In this document: positions 1 through 10,977 of the stretch, piece by piece
Layout of the letters: each line of letters opens with the position of its first letter
Numbering within the stretch: the first letter of the stretch is position 1
Assembly (NCBI GenBank): GCA_024803745.1
Contig: JANJXV010000004.1
Location: 47,024,858 to 47,088,857 of the forward strand
Direction: 5' to 3'
DNA: 64,000 bases
From: Megascapheus bottae
Lineage: Eukaryota > Chordata > Mammalia > Rodentia > Geomyidae
Made by a program: the position numbers and the translations under genes
Notes under the pieces: generated by a model
Database searches by the model: none
What the model was told of the DNA's origin: nothing
Seen by the model: only the letters and a program-made list of their open reading frames with translations

Positions 1-533
1 GAATGCATGCTATGACAGGAACTATGAAGACTTTGAGCTTCCACCTCAGGCTAGTAAGTGGGTGGTAAAGACTAAGCCCAAATTGATTTCAATTACTTCC
101 AGTATATCATGTCAAAGTAATCAAATTAATTAAAAATGAGTATGCAATTGATATTCTTTATATAGAAATCAGTATACAAAATTTTTATGTATACAGAGTC
201 CATTCACAAAACCAATGAGGAAATAGTTCATGGTTAAGCAACACATTTGTACTTATTGAATAAAAACTTTAAACTATCTGCCTTAAATATTCAGAGTGTT
301 CTAGAGCAAGTAAGGAGAGCAGTATCTTGTCAGGTAGGACATACATACGAATTATTAAATTATTCCAAGTATATATTCTATAGAATGTGCTTTTAGCCAG
401 TGACACTGCCTTCTTTGTCAAGGTGAAAACAGAAGCAGCAGAAAATAGTTTCCTGGAACTTCCATGATTTCCTCTGCTCAACTACCAGGCCTCTCGTCCT
501 TTATTTGCCTCTTCCTGCTATAAAGATAGATGT
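1..533. other. unique AT-rich sequence, no gene seen
   Basis: No recognised repeat or gene. The only open frame (70 codons, minus strand, 269-481) has no recognisable motif and is of a length expected by chance in this composition. Confidence 0.5.
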
Positions 534-540
534 TCCATGT

Positions 541-546
541 TTCTTT

Positions 547-610
<64 letters not shown>

Positions 611-624
611 TTTCTTTCTCTCTT

Positions 625-708
<84 letters not shown>

Positions 709-716
709 CCTTCTTT
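541..716. repeat. (CTTT)n then (CT)n microsatellite
   Basis: About 80 bp of TTTC units pass into about 80 bp of CT dinucleotide. On the minus strand this is a pure purine tract, the expected derivative of an A-rich SINE tail. It generates the low-complexity open frames seen here on both strands; these are not genes. Confidence 0.95.
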
Positions 717-926
717 TGTGGGTCATGGGACTTGAACTTGGCCTGGGTGCTGTCCCTGAGCAACCCTACGCTTGAGCCAAGCCCCACTTCACAATTTTTG
801 AGAGGTTAATTGGAGACAAGAGTCTCAGGTCTTTTTGTACCCGAGCTGGTTTCAACCTTAATTCTCACATCTCAGCTCCCAGGATAGCTAGGATTACAGG
901 CTGGAACCACTGCGTCCTGCTACTGC
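545..926 (-). mobile_element. B1-Geo dimeric SINE with giant CT-rich tail
   Basis: Read on the minus strand, 926-717 has a B1/7SL-like left half (the plus strand shows GGATTACAGGC and a degraded CTCAGCTCCC) followed by the Geo-type right half (plus strand GGGTCATGGGACTTGAAC). The tail is the CTTT/CT microsatellite at 545-716. The flanks TCCATGTTTCT (534-544) and TTCATGTTTCT (927-937) look like an 11 bp TSD with one mismatch, which places the microsatellite inside the insertion. It is a non-coding RNA pol III retroposon. Confidence 0.75.
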
Positions 927-937
927 TTCATGTTTCT

Positions 938-1598
938 AAGGCTGTGGCTTCCAGTCTTGAAGCAAAGCCTAGAAATTCTCATGTGCTGGACATTAGTGAG
1001 GGAATATTTTCCCTTTTTACCAGGTGCATCAATTTTTCTTTTTCCTTTAAAATACACAGATCTGTTCAATTTGATAACACAATAAAACAAAATAATGGAA
1101 TGCTTTCATAGCATCTTTTCTCTCCCAAATTCCTTTCTTTTATTTGTAATGAAAATCTCAAAAGAAGTGATATTTAGAGGGAGTACTTATAGGAGACTTT
1201 GTTATTCTGTATCTTTATATTCAACATTATCAATATTCAGAAATAGCAGAAATAAAGCCAGCAAAACCCCTAATAAAAATGCATTGTCACTTGTGGGATA
1301 GAGGGGAATGGTGAAAGTGGTAAATTGTTGTGGAATGGAAAATCCTTTGTAAAAATAATTTAAAAATTATAATAAAAATGAACAAGTGCTTCAGTTAAAT
1401 AAAATTCAGCGTCCAATTTGAAAGAACTGATATCACGAGTTATGCAGAAAAACCCCAGACAATAAATTAGAATAGTTTATGGTAGTTCTTGTGAAAGAAA
1501 TTAATGCCAGGGTCTTGTCAATTGTTGAGGAAGGTAGGTATGAAGACACCACAAACACAAAAACAAATGAAGAAAACAATGGTGTGGGTTCAAAATGT
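938..1598. other. unique AT-rich sequence
   Basis: No recognised repeat or gene. A 68-codon frame (1095-1301, plus) shows no motif. Confidence 0.45.
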
Positions 1599-1609
1599 GG
1601 GATCATTTT

Positions 1610-1743
1610 GGGGCTGGGAGTTTGGCCTAGTGGTAGAGTGCTTGCCTGGCATGCACAAAGACCCGGGTTCGATTCCTTGGTACCACATACATAGAAAAAA
1701 GCTGGAAGTGGTGCTGAGGCATAGGACTGGAAAAAAAGGGGGG
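1610..1743 (+). mobile_element. IDL-Geo SINE with deleted right monomer
   Basis: The left monomer is well preserved: A box-like GGCCTAGTGGTAGAGTGC, B box-like GGGTTCGATTCC, then the linker ACATACATAGAAAAAAGC. The right monomer begins GGAAGTGGTGCTGAGGC and jumps directly to AGGACTGG, so about 70 bp including its tRNA-like core are missing. Flanks GGGATCATTTT (1599-1609) and GGGAACATTTT (1744-1754) form a TSD with one mismatch. Confidence 0.85.
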
Positions 1744-2028
1744 GGGAACATTTTGTGAACAAATGTGAATTCATCACTGGGAAAGATGGTGGCTCTGGAA
1801 AAGAAAGTACTCATGCATGGTGAATGAGAACACTTTTAAGTCAATGAACATGTTCTTACACCCTGGATACATTGCCAGCAGTTATTGTCATTTATTTCCT
1901 AGCTTTCAAAGCCACATTTGTAAAATGGGCAAGACTGTCTTTGACAGCATAGGGAATGATGGAACCATGAATGCAATAGGCATAAAGCACGAATATTAAG
2001 TTTGAATGTTTCAATTCTGAATTTAGTT

Positions 2029-2222
2029 GTTCTTTAACCAGTCCTGGGGCTTGAACTCAGGTCCTGGGCATTGTCTTTGGGGTTTTCTCAAGGCTAGTAC
2101 TCTACCACTTGAGCCCCAGCACCACTTCCAGCTTTTTGTTTGTGTGTGTGTGGTACTGAGGAATCAAACTTAGGGCTTCGTGAAAGTTAGGCAAACACTC
2201 TATCACTAGGCCAAGCTCCTGG
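2029..2222 (-). mobile_element. IDL-Geo SINE
   Basis: On the plus strand the reversed right monomer (TCCTGGGGCTTGAACTCAGG, then CTCTACCACTTGAGCC) is followed by the reversed left monomer (GGTACTGAGGAATCAAAC, then ATCACTAGGCCAAGCTCC). The linker has a short TG expansion. Flanks TTCTGAATTTAGTT (2015-2028) and TTCTGAGTTAAGTT (2223-2236) are a probable TSD with two mismatches. Confidence 0.85.
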
Positions 2223-2236
2223 TTCTGAGTTAAGTT

Positions 2237-3320
2237 TTTTAATATACCAGATGAAAGACTTTGGAGATAAGGTCAGTTGAGACTAAGGGAGAGAATGAGA
2301 ATAACAAAACAATAATTGACAGGATATGATGAATATCAGGACAAAAGACCAAAAGTCTACCCTTGAAGACTGTGATGATTAAGAAAAAGGTCTTAAGTAC
2401 AGTTTATGCACTAGCAGAGTTAAAAAAGTATGGGGGAAGGTAGCATGACCAAGAGCTAGCTTCAAATGCAGAATACCTGCGGGCTGCTTCTGACGTGCTG
2501 CAATAGATGTTTCAAGTTAACATTTTCCAGGTTAGTTACATGCACTGTGGATTAGTAAGCTATTCCTATAAGAAACATCACATCTGAAGGTCAATTAGGA
2601 AAGGTTTAATTGGAAGAGACTACCAGATAAGACATAAATATAAACTCAGCAATGGTAGGAGCAAAATATTGCATGGTTGTAGACAATATGGCAAGAGCAG
2701 TCATGAAAATCCTTCAAGGGTTTACTTTCCCTTAGTAAAGAGAAAAATCTGGTTGCCGTTCAAAACAGCTCATACCTCTTGGTCCACTCGAGTCCTGTTT
2801 AGTGTGCTTCTGACACCTTCCATTATCTTTTCCACTGCTCATTATTTTAGTGGAAATTGTACTGCTCTCTTCACATAGAGAAATGATACTGTTTCTGTGG
2901 CACCAGAGACAACTTTGTCCTCATTCATACACACACATTAAGGAGTGGATTATCACTAATTATGCGTGCTAAAATGTTCTTGGCAACAGACTAAGTGACA
3001 AAACATTTGCTCTTGTCAGAGTTCTATTAGGTGAACCCAATTTGAACCATGAAGAAATATGACACTTTTCTTTATTTTAATTTGTATCACAAGGTCAGGA
3101 TCATGACAGTGACTCTCTTTCACACATTATTTTCTCTATCATTGTAATGATGCTAATGGAATTCTTTTAACTACTCTGTTTTCTTCTTTTTAAATCAGGT
3201 CTACTCTCTATTTATCACATATTAAGAAGATATTTCATGGTAGTATTCTTTAATCTACTGAAGGTTCAATTATAAAATATGCTTTCTTGAAGAATATCAT
3301 TATTTAAGAGTTCAAATGAT
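2237..3320. other. unique sequence, no gene seen
   Basis: No recognised repeat. A 69-codon frame at 2669-2878 (plus) has no recognisable domain. 2540-2880 is somewhat more complex than its surroundings but I cannot assign it. Confidence 0.4.
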
Positions 3321-3327
3321 GCAATAC

Positions 3328-3714
3328 TTTTTTCATATATTTTATTGTAATTAATAGAAGGGTTACATTATATTCACCAGATAGAAGGTACATTACTTCA
3401 CATACATTGATACCCTTTCTCATGTCTTGGTCCCCATTTCCCTCCCCCACCCCTGCACCTCACCTTGTTTTCCTCCCTTCCTATCTGACTTCAAATAACC
3501 AAATAAGCATATATACAATATATCAGATAACCAGTGAAATATTGTAACAATATGAGATAACCAAGGGGCAGCAAAAGAGATGAGAGATAACATAGTACAT
3601 TAAGGACAACAATGACTCATTATATGGCTTTTGTTTCTACATCCTGGAGGTCCTTTCATTTAGCATCATTCTATATGGCCTTATGTATCTAGGTTTTGTT
3701 CTATTGTAAATCTC
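3328..3714 (-). mobile_element. L1 3' UTR fragment, lineage A
   Basis: Reads as the reverse complement of the 3' end of the full-length L1 at 16535-23757: TATTGTAATTAATAGAAGGG, then the pyrimidine-rich CCCCATTTCCCTCCCCCACC, then GGTCCTTTCATTTAGCATCA. 5' truncated shortly after ORF2; no coding remnant. Confidence 0.85.
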
Positions 3715-3715
3715 A

Positions 3716-5574
3716 CGGTTTACATTTAATGCAAGCAGAAGTGAGACAAATAAAAGAAAATTTAACAAAGTCTACATAAACTTCAATTGTGGATATGAGA
3801 AGCTCACATTTAGTGTATGTGTATAAAGGAAAATTTATTTCAATAGTCATTCTAATGCTAGTATAAATGTTAATATGTTATATTATTATATTTCTGCTGA
3901 TGATTAATTACAGTTCCTAACTAATTTCAAATAACCTGCAGAGTTTCCTAGGATGCATCATAGACCCTCAGTAAATGGGACAATTTACTTCATGATGCCA
4001 CTATAAAAATTGTTTGAAATAAAAAACAAATAAATGAGTATGACATCATTTGCTATGCTAACATTGCTGTAACTAAATGAATCGAAATTCAGGTGATAAA
4101 ATAGAGCATGGCAGGAAAATTATTTGATTCTTCAGATTATTTTACTAGGAAAGCCTAGGATATGTTTACTTATTCATATTCATACAGTCTTTATTATATT
4201 CAATTTTATATTCCAAATAAAAAAATAGTACTGAGAGGCTTGTTTTTATTTACCTTTTAATTTCTTATTACTTTGTTTTCATGTTTTAAAAGTATATTTT
4301 TTCAGTTAAGAAAAAGAAATTAACATCAAGAAGTCTCTACAACAGGGACAGAAATGAGACTGAAGCCATATTGACTAGCATTCCAAAATTTCAATATTTT
4401 AAAGTACTGTTTATTAAATACACTTTTGTCAGAGTTGATATTATGCAGATTTATTCACAGCAGTTTACATGGGAATGACAAAACGTTGCTTTTCCTCCAT
4501 GCATCTGTTAAGCACAATGAATCTCTTGAGTTTCATCATAGACTAAGGTTGGACATGAGTCGAAGCACCTTATTAGAAAACCTGGCAGTAGCTGGTCTGA
4601 GGTCCTCTGTCTTATGAATGTCTATATCAAGGGTAGCAGAAACCACACACAGAGAAACATATATATCACCTGTAAGCTAGTCTCACCCACACATCTTTAT
4701 TACATTACATAGAAACACAGTATGTATTGTATTTTTTGTAAGTAGTTTTGCCTTGTTTGTTTCTAATAAAATATAGTTTTTTACTTATACTAATACTAGA
4801 AAACTTGTCAGACTTTCCATGCAGGTAACAAAACATGTTAACATGAAAATAATCACTGATAAAGAAGCTATTTGAGAGGAATGAATTCTATTAGAGTAAT
4901 GAATGTCTTAGAATTCCACACAAGTGTCAAATCCATCAACAAGTAAAGAAGGATTGTATTATAATATAGCTCTACTTGTGGATTTATAAATGACTAACAG
5001 TGACAGGGAGTTGGGTTTGTTTGTGCCAACCCTAGATTGATAAAAGTCAAAATAGTGAAGAATTGAATTTATTATATGCTTGTAACTCTACTTGTTTTAG
5101 GCATATACCACTACCCTTCAGTAGCATTAACAACTCCCAATATCCTCTTTTTCATTATATTTTCTCTGATGATTTAATTGAAGATTAAATCATTAATTAA
5201 TGGAAGGCACTAGAAACCTCTTTCTGGCCAACTATCTCTCTTCTAACCAATCAATGAGTACTATACATATATGTGACATCTACAGAATCATGCTTTATTT
5301 TCATATTAATAACAGTATTGCAGAATTTACAGCCTATATTTCTAGATTCCTCAATCTGGATATTATTATAGACTTGCTTAGATTGCTTACAGATCTGTTT
5401 CTAAACACAGAGAGTTTCTACTTCCTCCTAAACCATGCTGGAAGAGCAGACTGTGTAATAGTAATATGGGAATATACTCATCTTGCATGGATGATGAAAG
5501 ATTTTTTTAGCAAAAATATCCATTTACGATTTTATGTCATTTTTAAAAAATTTGATTGTAAAGGTGATGTGTGG
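3716..5574. other. unique AT-rich sequence with a 164-codon chance frame
   Basis: No recognised repeat. The frame at 5200-5694 (plus) is one of the longest non-repeat frames in the window. Its product is rich in F, I and L, has no family motif, and its 3' end runs into a probable L1 3' UTR, so I do not call it a gene. Confidence 0.45.
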
Positions 5575-5835
5575 AGAGGTTATGATTACATAAGTCAGAT
5601 AATGCATACATTTTGTCTTAAACAATGTCACCCCCTCCCTCATTTTTTCCCCATTTTTCCATTTTTTGACATCCTCCCCAACCAAGTTGTATAGTTCATA
5701 TCAACATAATGTCTAGTGAATTTCACTGCTAAATTGTTTCATGCTTTGTCCCACTATTTCTCTGTTCCCTTTCCATCCCCAAATCAGAAAAGAAAACGTA
5801 TATACAAGTCCAAGGGTACAGAAATAAAAAAAAAT
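5575..5835 (-). mobile_element. probable old L1 3' UTR fragment
   Basis: The pyrimidine-rich stretch (CACCCCCTCCCTCATTTTTT) followed by TGTATAGTTCATATCAACAT and CCCCAAATCAGAAAAG resembles reversed rodent L1 3' UTR. It is too diverged for me to set firm edges. Confidence 0.35.
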
Positions 5836-5926
5836 CAGTGAATAAGCCAAAAAAAGCAAGAAAAAAAGGCTCACAAATAGTAAAATTTAAAAAAAAATCT
5901 TGCTTCCATTTCTTGTGGTTCCTTTT

Positions 5927-6122
5927 TATTTTCTTACCAATCCCGGGGCTTAAACTCAGGACCTGAGTACTATACTTGGGCTTTCTCAAGGCTAGCACTA
6001 TACCACTTGAGTCTCAGCACCATTTCTGGATTTTTCTGTATATGGTGCTAAGGAATCAAACCTGGATCTTCATGCATCCTAGGCAAGCATTCTATTACTA
6101 GGCCAAACTTCCAGACCCTTGG
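5927..6122 (-). mobile_element. IDL-Geo SINE
   Basis: Reversed right monomer (TCCCGGGGCTTAAACTCAGG, TACCACTTGAGTCTCAGC) then reversed left monomer (GGAATCAAACCTGG, CTAGGCAAGC, ACTAGGCCAAACTTCC). A perfect 10 bp TSD, GGTTCCTTTT, lies at 5917-5926 and 6123-6132. Confidence 0.85.
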
Positions 6123-6244
6123 GGTTCCTTTTGATAAGTATCATTTTATGTGATCAAGATATGGAGCCTTTGAGATAATCTACTAAGAAAATCCTCCTTT
6201 GTTTTCATTGTGTGAATGTTTAGACTGCTGCTTAATTCATTAAG

Positions 6245-6545
6245 ACCAGGCATAATTATTTGTCTTTTACTATCCATTGGTTAGGCTATAGATTTATATA
6301 CACATTCTTAATATTACAAATGAGGGAACCCATGCAGCCTATATGTCTTTGAGTCTGGCAAATGACCACAAACTGGTTGCACTAAAGCTACCAGTGCAAC
6401 CATGTTCATTGCATTCTTACTGTAGCCAAGACACAGAACCAATCCAGATGCCTCTCAGTGGGCAAATGGAAAATGTGGTAGGTATGCATAATGGAATTCT
6501 ATGATTTCATCAGGAAGAATGATATTGTCTCATTGGTAAGGAAAT
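6245..6545 (-). mobile_element. small L1 fragment, possibly inverted (twin-primed)
   Basis: 6396-6545 is L1 ORF2 3'-end sequence in plus orientation (CATTGCATTCTTACTGTAGC, then TAATGGAATTCTATG, then AAATGGAAAGACTTG). 6290-6360 resembles the following L1 region in minus orientation (GAGGGAACCCATGCAGCCTA, CTTTGAGTCTGGC). Two opposite halves of one 3' end suggest 5' inversion of an L1 inserted on the minus strand. No clear TSD was found. Confidence 0.45.
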
Positions 6546-6577
6546 GGAAAGACTTGTTAAATTATTATATTAAATTA

Positions 6578-6672
6578 GCTGGGCACAGTGGCTCATGCCT
6601 GTAATCCTAGCTACCCAGGAGGCTGAGATCTGAAGATCATGGTTCAAAGCCAGCATGGGCACTAAAGTCAAC
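6578..6672 (+). mobile_element. B1-like SINE left monomer
   Basis: GCTGGGCACAGTGGCTCATG, then CCTGTAATCCTAGCTACCCA and GAGGCTGAGATCTGAAGATC, is a 7SL-derived B1-type head with its pol III A box. It stops in TAAAGTCAAC with no Geo right half, so it is truncated or a monomer. Confidence 0.8.
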
Positions 6673-6680
6673 TTACTTGG

Positions 6681-7216
6681 TTACAGCAGTCAGTTGAAAT
6701 GATAGGATTTAGCACATAATAGCCAAATTTCTGATATAGCATTCCAGGCCTGTGTTTTCAAGGCAGACCTACAATATAATGTCCATGAGAAATCATAGGA
6801 TCACTTATAAGTATCATCTAAATAAGTCAGAGTTAAAAACTAAATGTCCAAATGGCAACCGAACTGAAAGCGAGTTTCCACTGCATATTGTCAATCAAGG
6901 CTCAAAAGCAAAGATTTCTACTTAAAAGAGCTTTCACATGATAGTAATTATGATAAAACTGATCTTAATATAATCATTGTCAGATTTCTGCTGTCTCTTC
7001 TGTGTAGCATTTAAATCATCATTAGTGAACATCTGTAAATAGACTGTGTATTTTCATTTATCTTCATTGCTTATCATCTGTATCTATCCAATCATCATCT
7101 ATCTACTTATCTCTATCATGTCTCTACCAAAGGTATACATGGAATGTTAGAGCAAAAGTACGTATTACTCCAAAATATAACAAGAATGATTAGGGTACAT
7201 TTAAAAGCATGCATAG
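6681..7216. other. unique sequence
   Basis: No gene or recognised repeat. 7060-7120 is a loose ATCT-rich stretch. Confidence 0.4.
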
Positions 7217-7389
7217 TTGGGATCCAGTGACTCATGCCTGTAATCTTAATTACAAAGAAGGGTAAGATCTGAAGATTGCAATTTCAAGCCAACCTAAGTA
7301 AGAAAGTCTAAGGGACTCTTATTTACAGTTAAGCACCAAACAAAGCTGTGGCTCAAGTAGTAGAGTACTAGCCTTGAGCAAAAACAAGA
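7217..7389 (+). mobile_element. B1-Geo dimeric SINE, diverged
   Basis: Left half: GTGACTCATGCCTGTAATCT, then AAGATCTGAAGATTGCAATT. Right half: AAAGCTGTGGCTCAAGTAGT, then AGAGTACTAGCCTTGAGCAA. It ends in a purine-rich tail that merges with the next repeat. Confidence 0.8.
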
Positions 7390-7499
7390 GTGAAGAGGAG
7401 GGAGAGAGAATGCAAAAGGGAAGAGGGAGGAGAATGGGAGGGGGAAGGGGATGAGAAGGAGAAGGAGGAGGAGGAGGAGGAAGTGGAGGAGGAGTTCTG

Positions 7500-7537
<38 letters not shown>
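7384..7537. repeat. purine tract then (CA)n microsatellite
   Basis: About 110 bp of G/A-rich sequence (GGAGGA units) follows the SINE and is succeeded by 37 bp of CA at 7501-7537. The purine part looks like an expanded SINE tail. Frames translated from it (poly-E/K, TH repeats) are artefacts. Confidence 0.9.
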
Positions 7538-7539
<2 letters not shown>

Positions 7540-8995
7540 CTCACCTGTGAAGATAAACTGCAGCATTCTGTACTTCAAGAATACTTCCTGTTATATACCA
7601 TCACATCTAACTAATGACAATCAGCTGGAAGTAAAAGTTACACAGCACTCTAGTACATGGGCTAGGTGTCCTTAACAAAATGTCTGTCGAAAACACTGAT
7701 TATACATTGCACAAAACCTTTCCCTGCCATTGTAGCCTATCTTCTCTTTATTATCTGAAGTTCTATGGAATGGAAGCCTTTTAACCTCCACAAGCTTGTT
7801 TTATAAATAATTTGTACATAATTTAAATCTTCGTTGTGTTTTTCTTTTTGGCATTCTACTTTGGCCTGATAATTTAAGTCACAATACTTGAGGCAAGAAA
7901 TAGAAAACATATATCATTTTAATGTGCGTATGTTTTTTTCCTAAGGTATAAACCTTTAATAAAATGGCCCGAATCTCCTCTAGGTCTTTGACCACCAATC
8001 TTTCCCTGCTCTCAAGACTGAGGAATTCTTCAAGAATTCTGTTTACAGATATATAATGCCTTTTCTCTTTATTTCCTGCAATAGTAATTTTACTTTGATC
8101 TCATATCCACCAAGCCATTAACCATAAGGAAACTCATAAGCAGAGTGCAAGGCATGCGATGTCTGTGATTTCCAGGAGAAGGTCATAACCCAGAATTTTT
8201 TTAAATAACTATTACAATGAAGAACGGGATACAGCCACAAAAGGAATAGTGATAATTTATGCCTGACTTACTTCAGCAGAATATAGTTTATTTATAAACT
8301 GCTTATGGCAAACTCTGTATGCCCCTGTTCTATGCATGTGCTGAACTGTCTTCTGGTAAATTATTTAAATTACACCTAGCAGTTATTCCTGAGGACTTTC
8401 ATACTTCATTTTCTCTATTAATGTAACAGGGAAAAGCTGCTTTGCAAGGATTGCTCTAAATTCCCAGAGTGTGAGTTCCAGACTCCGTATGTGTTGCATT
8501 ATGCCTGTCAAAAAACTTGTCTCCTTCTGAAATTTATTACTGAAGTTTCTCCATCCGAGCTACTCATTGAAGCCTTACAGAAGCTCATACATGATTTAAG
8601 CAGCTAACAGCACTGAAAGAAATAGGTCAGGATAAAAAAAAAACTGAATTTAAGCTACCTTCCCTTATTACTTATGCAAGATTATGCATAATTTAGCACA
8701 CTGCTGAATATGCAAGGATAGAATAATTGTTTACCAAAATATTGACTCTGAGTTGGTACCCTGTGTTTTAGTGAGATAAGGTGACTTCTCAGCATTGGCT
8801 AATCACTTTTGAATTAAAAAACAATGAGTGAGTTTTGTGATTGGATTGATAACTGCATAGCAGTGTATGTAAACAGAGATCTTGTTTAACAACTTCATTG
8901 AAGTAAAATACATGATACTGTTGTACAGACTGAGCAGTTTCATAAAATTCAGTCCCTTTTGAAAACATTTCTTTTCCTTTTTCTTTGTAAAACTG

Positions 8996-8996
<1 letters not shown>
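7538..8996. other. unique AT-rich sequence
   Basis: About 1.4 kb with no open frame of note and no recognised repeat. Confidence 0.45.

Positions 8997-9035
<39 letters not shown>
8997..9035. repeat. (CA)n microsatellite
   Basis: 39 bp of uninterrupted CA dinucleotide. Confidence 0.97.
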
Positions 9036-9037
<2 letters not shown>

Positions 9038-9792
9038 TAGAATCTTTCATGTCCCCCCAAAACCAATCCTTATGGAATAAGCTATTTTTTTTAAGTTAAG
9101 CTGGACATTACACAAGGAGTTAGAAGAAAGTCAAAAGGTGAGGAGCCATTAATATCAAAGAACCATTGCATTCCAAGATAAGGTCTTTAGGTCAGCTGTT
9201 TTCCAAAAGTAAGTGTTCAGTAGAATACAAACAGTATTTTTACTTGTTCATAAAATGCATTAAATAGAAATTGCTTCAATTCTATTCTGGAGTGTATTTT
9301 GACAAGTAAAAAAATGTTTGTCAATGTTTAAAGTACAAGATAAACAACAGTATTTTCCAAATTGTAAGTTTAAACTTCTGTGAGACTACTTAGTGTTTAG
9401 ATTGAAAAAAAAGTTTTAATTCTGACATCAATTCCCTATTTCTCACAATTTGAACAAAATTTCTTATGCAGTGTAACTTATTATATTTCAGAAATCATTG
9501 TCGCATTTATATTTGGCACTCCTATATTAAATGTATTATTATTGAGCCACAAATTGAGCATTAATTATTTAAACTCATAAAAGAAAAATTTAAAGATGTA
9601 ATTTAACACATTAAATTTTTTTCAGAATAAAATTTTTTGAACTCGCATTCAAAAATTGATATAGAAATAAATGTAACAGGATGTTAAGAGATTTTATTGA
9701 TTGATAGTTCTCATACTTTAAATAAAAAACACTACAAATGAAATATAACAGATCGTTATGTAGTACTTTAAATGAACTAAGCTTAAGGGATA
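9036..9792. other. unique AT-rich sequence
   Basis: Very AT-rich, no gene or recognised repeat. Confidence 0.45.
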
Positions 9793-9834
9793 CGTGTGTG
9801 TGTGTGTCTGTGTCTGTGTGTGTGTGTGTGTGTG
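9793..9834. repeat. (GT)n microsatellite with CT interruptions
   Basis: GT dinucleotide with two TCTG interruptions, just upstream of a minus-strand ID-like element. Confidence 0.95.
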
Positions 9835-9867
9835 CAGGCACATGGGCACACATCAAAATAGAATCAC

Positions 9868-9957
9868 TTTTTTTTCTTTGTGGAATGGAGGAATCAAATG
9901 GTAGGCTTCATGCAGGCTTGGCAAGCACTCTACCAGTAGGCCGCTGCCCCAGCCCCC
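9868..9957 (-). mobile_element. ID-like (IDL) monomer SINE
   Basis: The plus strand shows only the reversed left monomer: GGAATCAAATGGTAGGCTTC, GCTTGGCAAGCACTCTACCA, GTAGGCCGCTGCCCCAGCCC. There is no Geo right half, so this is a tail-truncated dimer or a solo ID-type insertion. Confidence 0.75.
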
Positions 9958-10678
9958 AATATATGCACATTCTATTGAGTTAATTCTTAGTATGGAGAAA
10001 ATTATGGAGGACATTCCTCAAAATCCTCAAAATAGACTCACTACATAGTCCTATTATCCTACTTCTTTTGCATTCATTTGCTACTTACCAGACAAAATGC
10101 AATGAGTATACCTAACAAATAGATTTGGACTTCTAAGTTTATTAAGACACTATTAAAGGTAGTTAAGAAAATATGAGGAATCAAATTTAGATTCCTATTA
10201 ATGAATGAAATAATAAAACCATGCAATATATTACATTGTATTATATTATTATAATGTAATATTTTATAATTTTAATATATACTATTATTTTGTAATATGT
10301 AGATATTATATTATAGGTAGAGAAATATTTTAGCTATGAAAAAGGAAGAATTTTCAGCATCAATGCAACTAGAAACCATTATGTTATATGACATACGCCA
10401 GACACGGAAAGACAAATATGGTATGTTTTATTTCCCCCTACATGGAAGATATAAAGCAGTATTGACCCAAATATGTAATAATGGATATTAGAGGTTGGAA
10501 AGGGAAATATTGATTGTTCTTTCCCCACAAATTTTCAATGCTAATTAAAAAGATGGACAAAAGACCTTAGAAAATTGATTAATATTTTAATAATGAAGGA
10601 AATTTTGATATAAAATTTTAAAATGTGGCTTGACAGATATTATGACTATTTCTATCTTTTAATACATTTTCTTCAGAA
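9958..10678. other. unique AT-rich sequence
   Basis: No gene. 10220-10310 is almost pure A/T. Confidence 0.45.
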
Positions 10679-10912
10679 GTGGGCAATGGTGGCTTACATC
10701 TGTAATCCCAATGACTGAGGAGGCAGAGATCTGAGGATCACAGTAAAGCCAGCACAAGCAGGAAAGTCCAAATGAAACTCTTTTCTCCTATTAACCACTC
10801 AGAAACCTGAGAGTGGTGCTGTGGCTCAAAGTGGTACTACACTAATCTTGAGCAAAAGATCTCAGGACAGCACCCAGGCCCTGATTTCAAGCCCCACAAC
10901 AACAACAACACT
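10679..10912 (+). mobile_element. B1-Geo dimeric SINE
   Basis: Left half: GGTGGCTTACATCTGTAATC, GGAGGCAGAGATCTGAGGAT. Right half: AGAGTGGTGCTGTGGCTCAA, CAGGACAGCACCCAGGCCCT, GATTTCAAGCCCCAC, ending in an (AAC)n tail. Both monomers are nearly complete. Confidence 0.88.
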
Positions 10913-10963
10913 GAATATATATTCATATATGTGTATATATGAATATGTATATTTATATACATA

Positions 10964-10977
10964 GAAATATGTGTATA
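10964..10977 (+). repeat. TSD, left copy of the 10978-12204 L1
   Basis: GAAATATGTGTATA recurs exactly at 12205-12218, bracketing the L1. The local sequence is TATA/TGTA-rich, so part of the match could be chance. Confidence 0.7.

Noticed and set aside
478..809. Overlapping frames with RE, RK, SL and SF repeat proteins
   Set aside because: They are translations of the CTTT/CT microsatellite in several frames on both strands.
1620..1690. tRNA-like sequence with A and B boxes
   Set aside because: It is the left monomer of an IDL-Geo SINE with linker, tail and TSD, not a tRNA gene.
5200..5694. 164-codon open frame on plus
   Set aside because: No domain, low-complexity hydrophobic composition, AT-rich DNA where such lengths occur by chance, and its end overlaps a probable L1 3' UTR.
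7294..7675. Frames with poly-E, TH and VC repeats
   Set aside because: Translation of a purine tract and a CA microsatellite.
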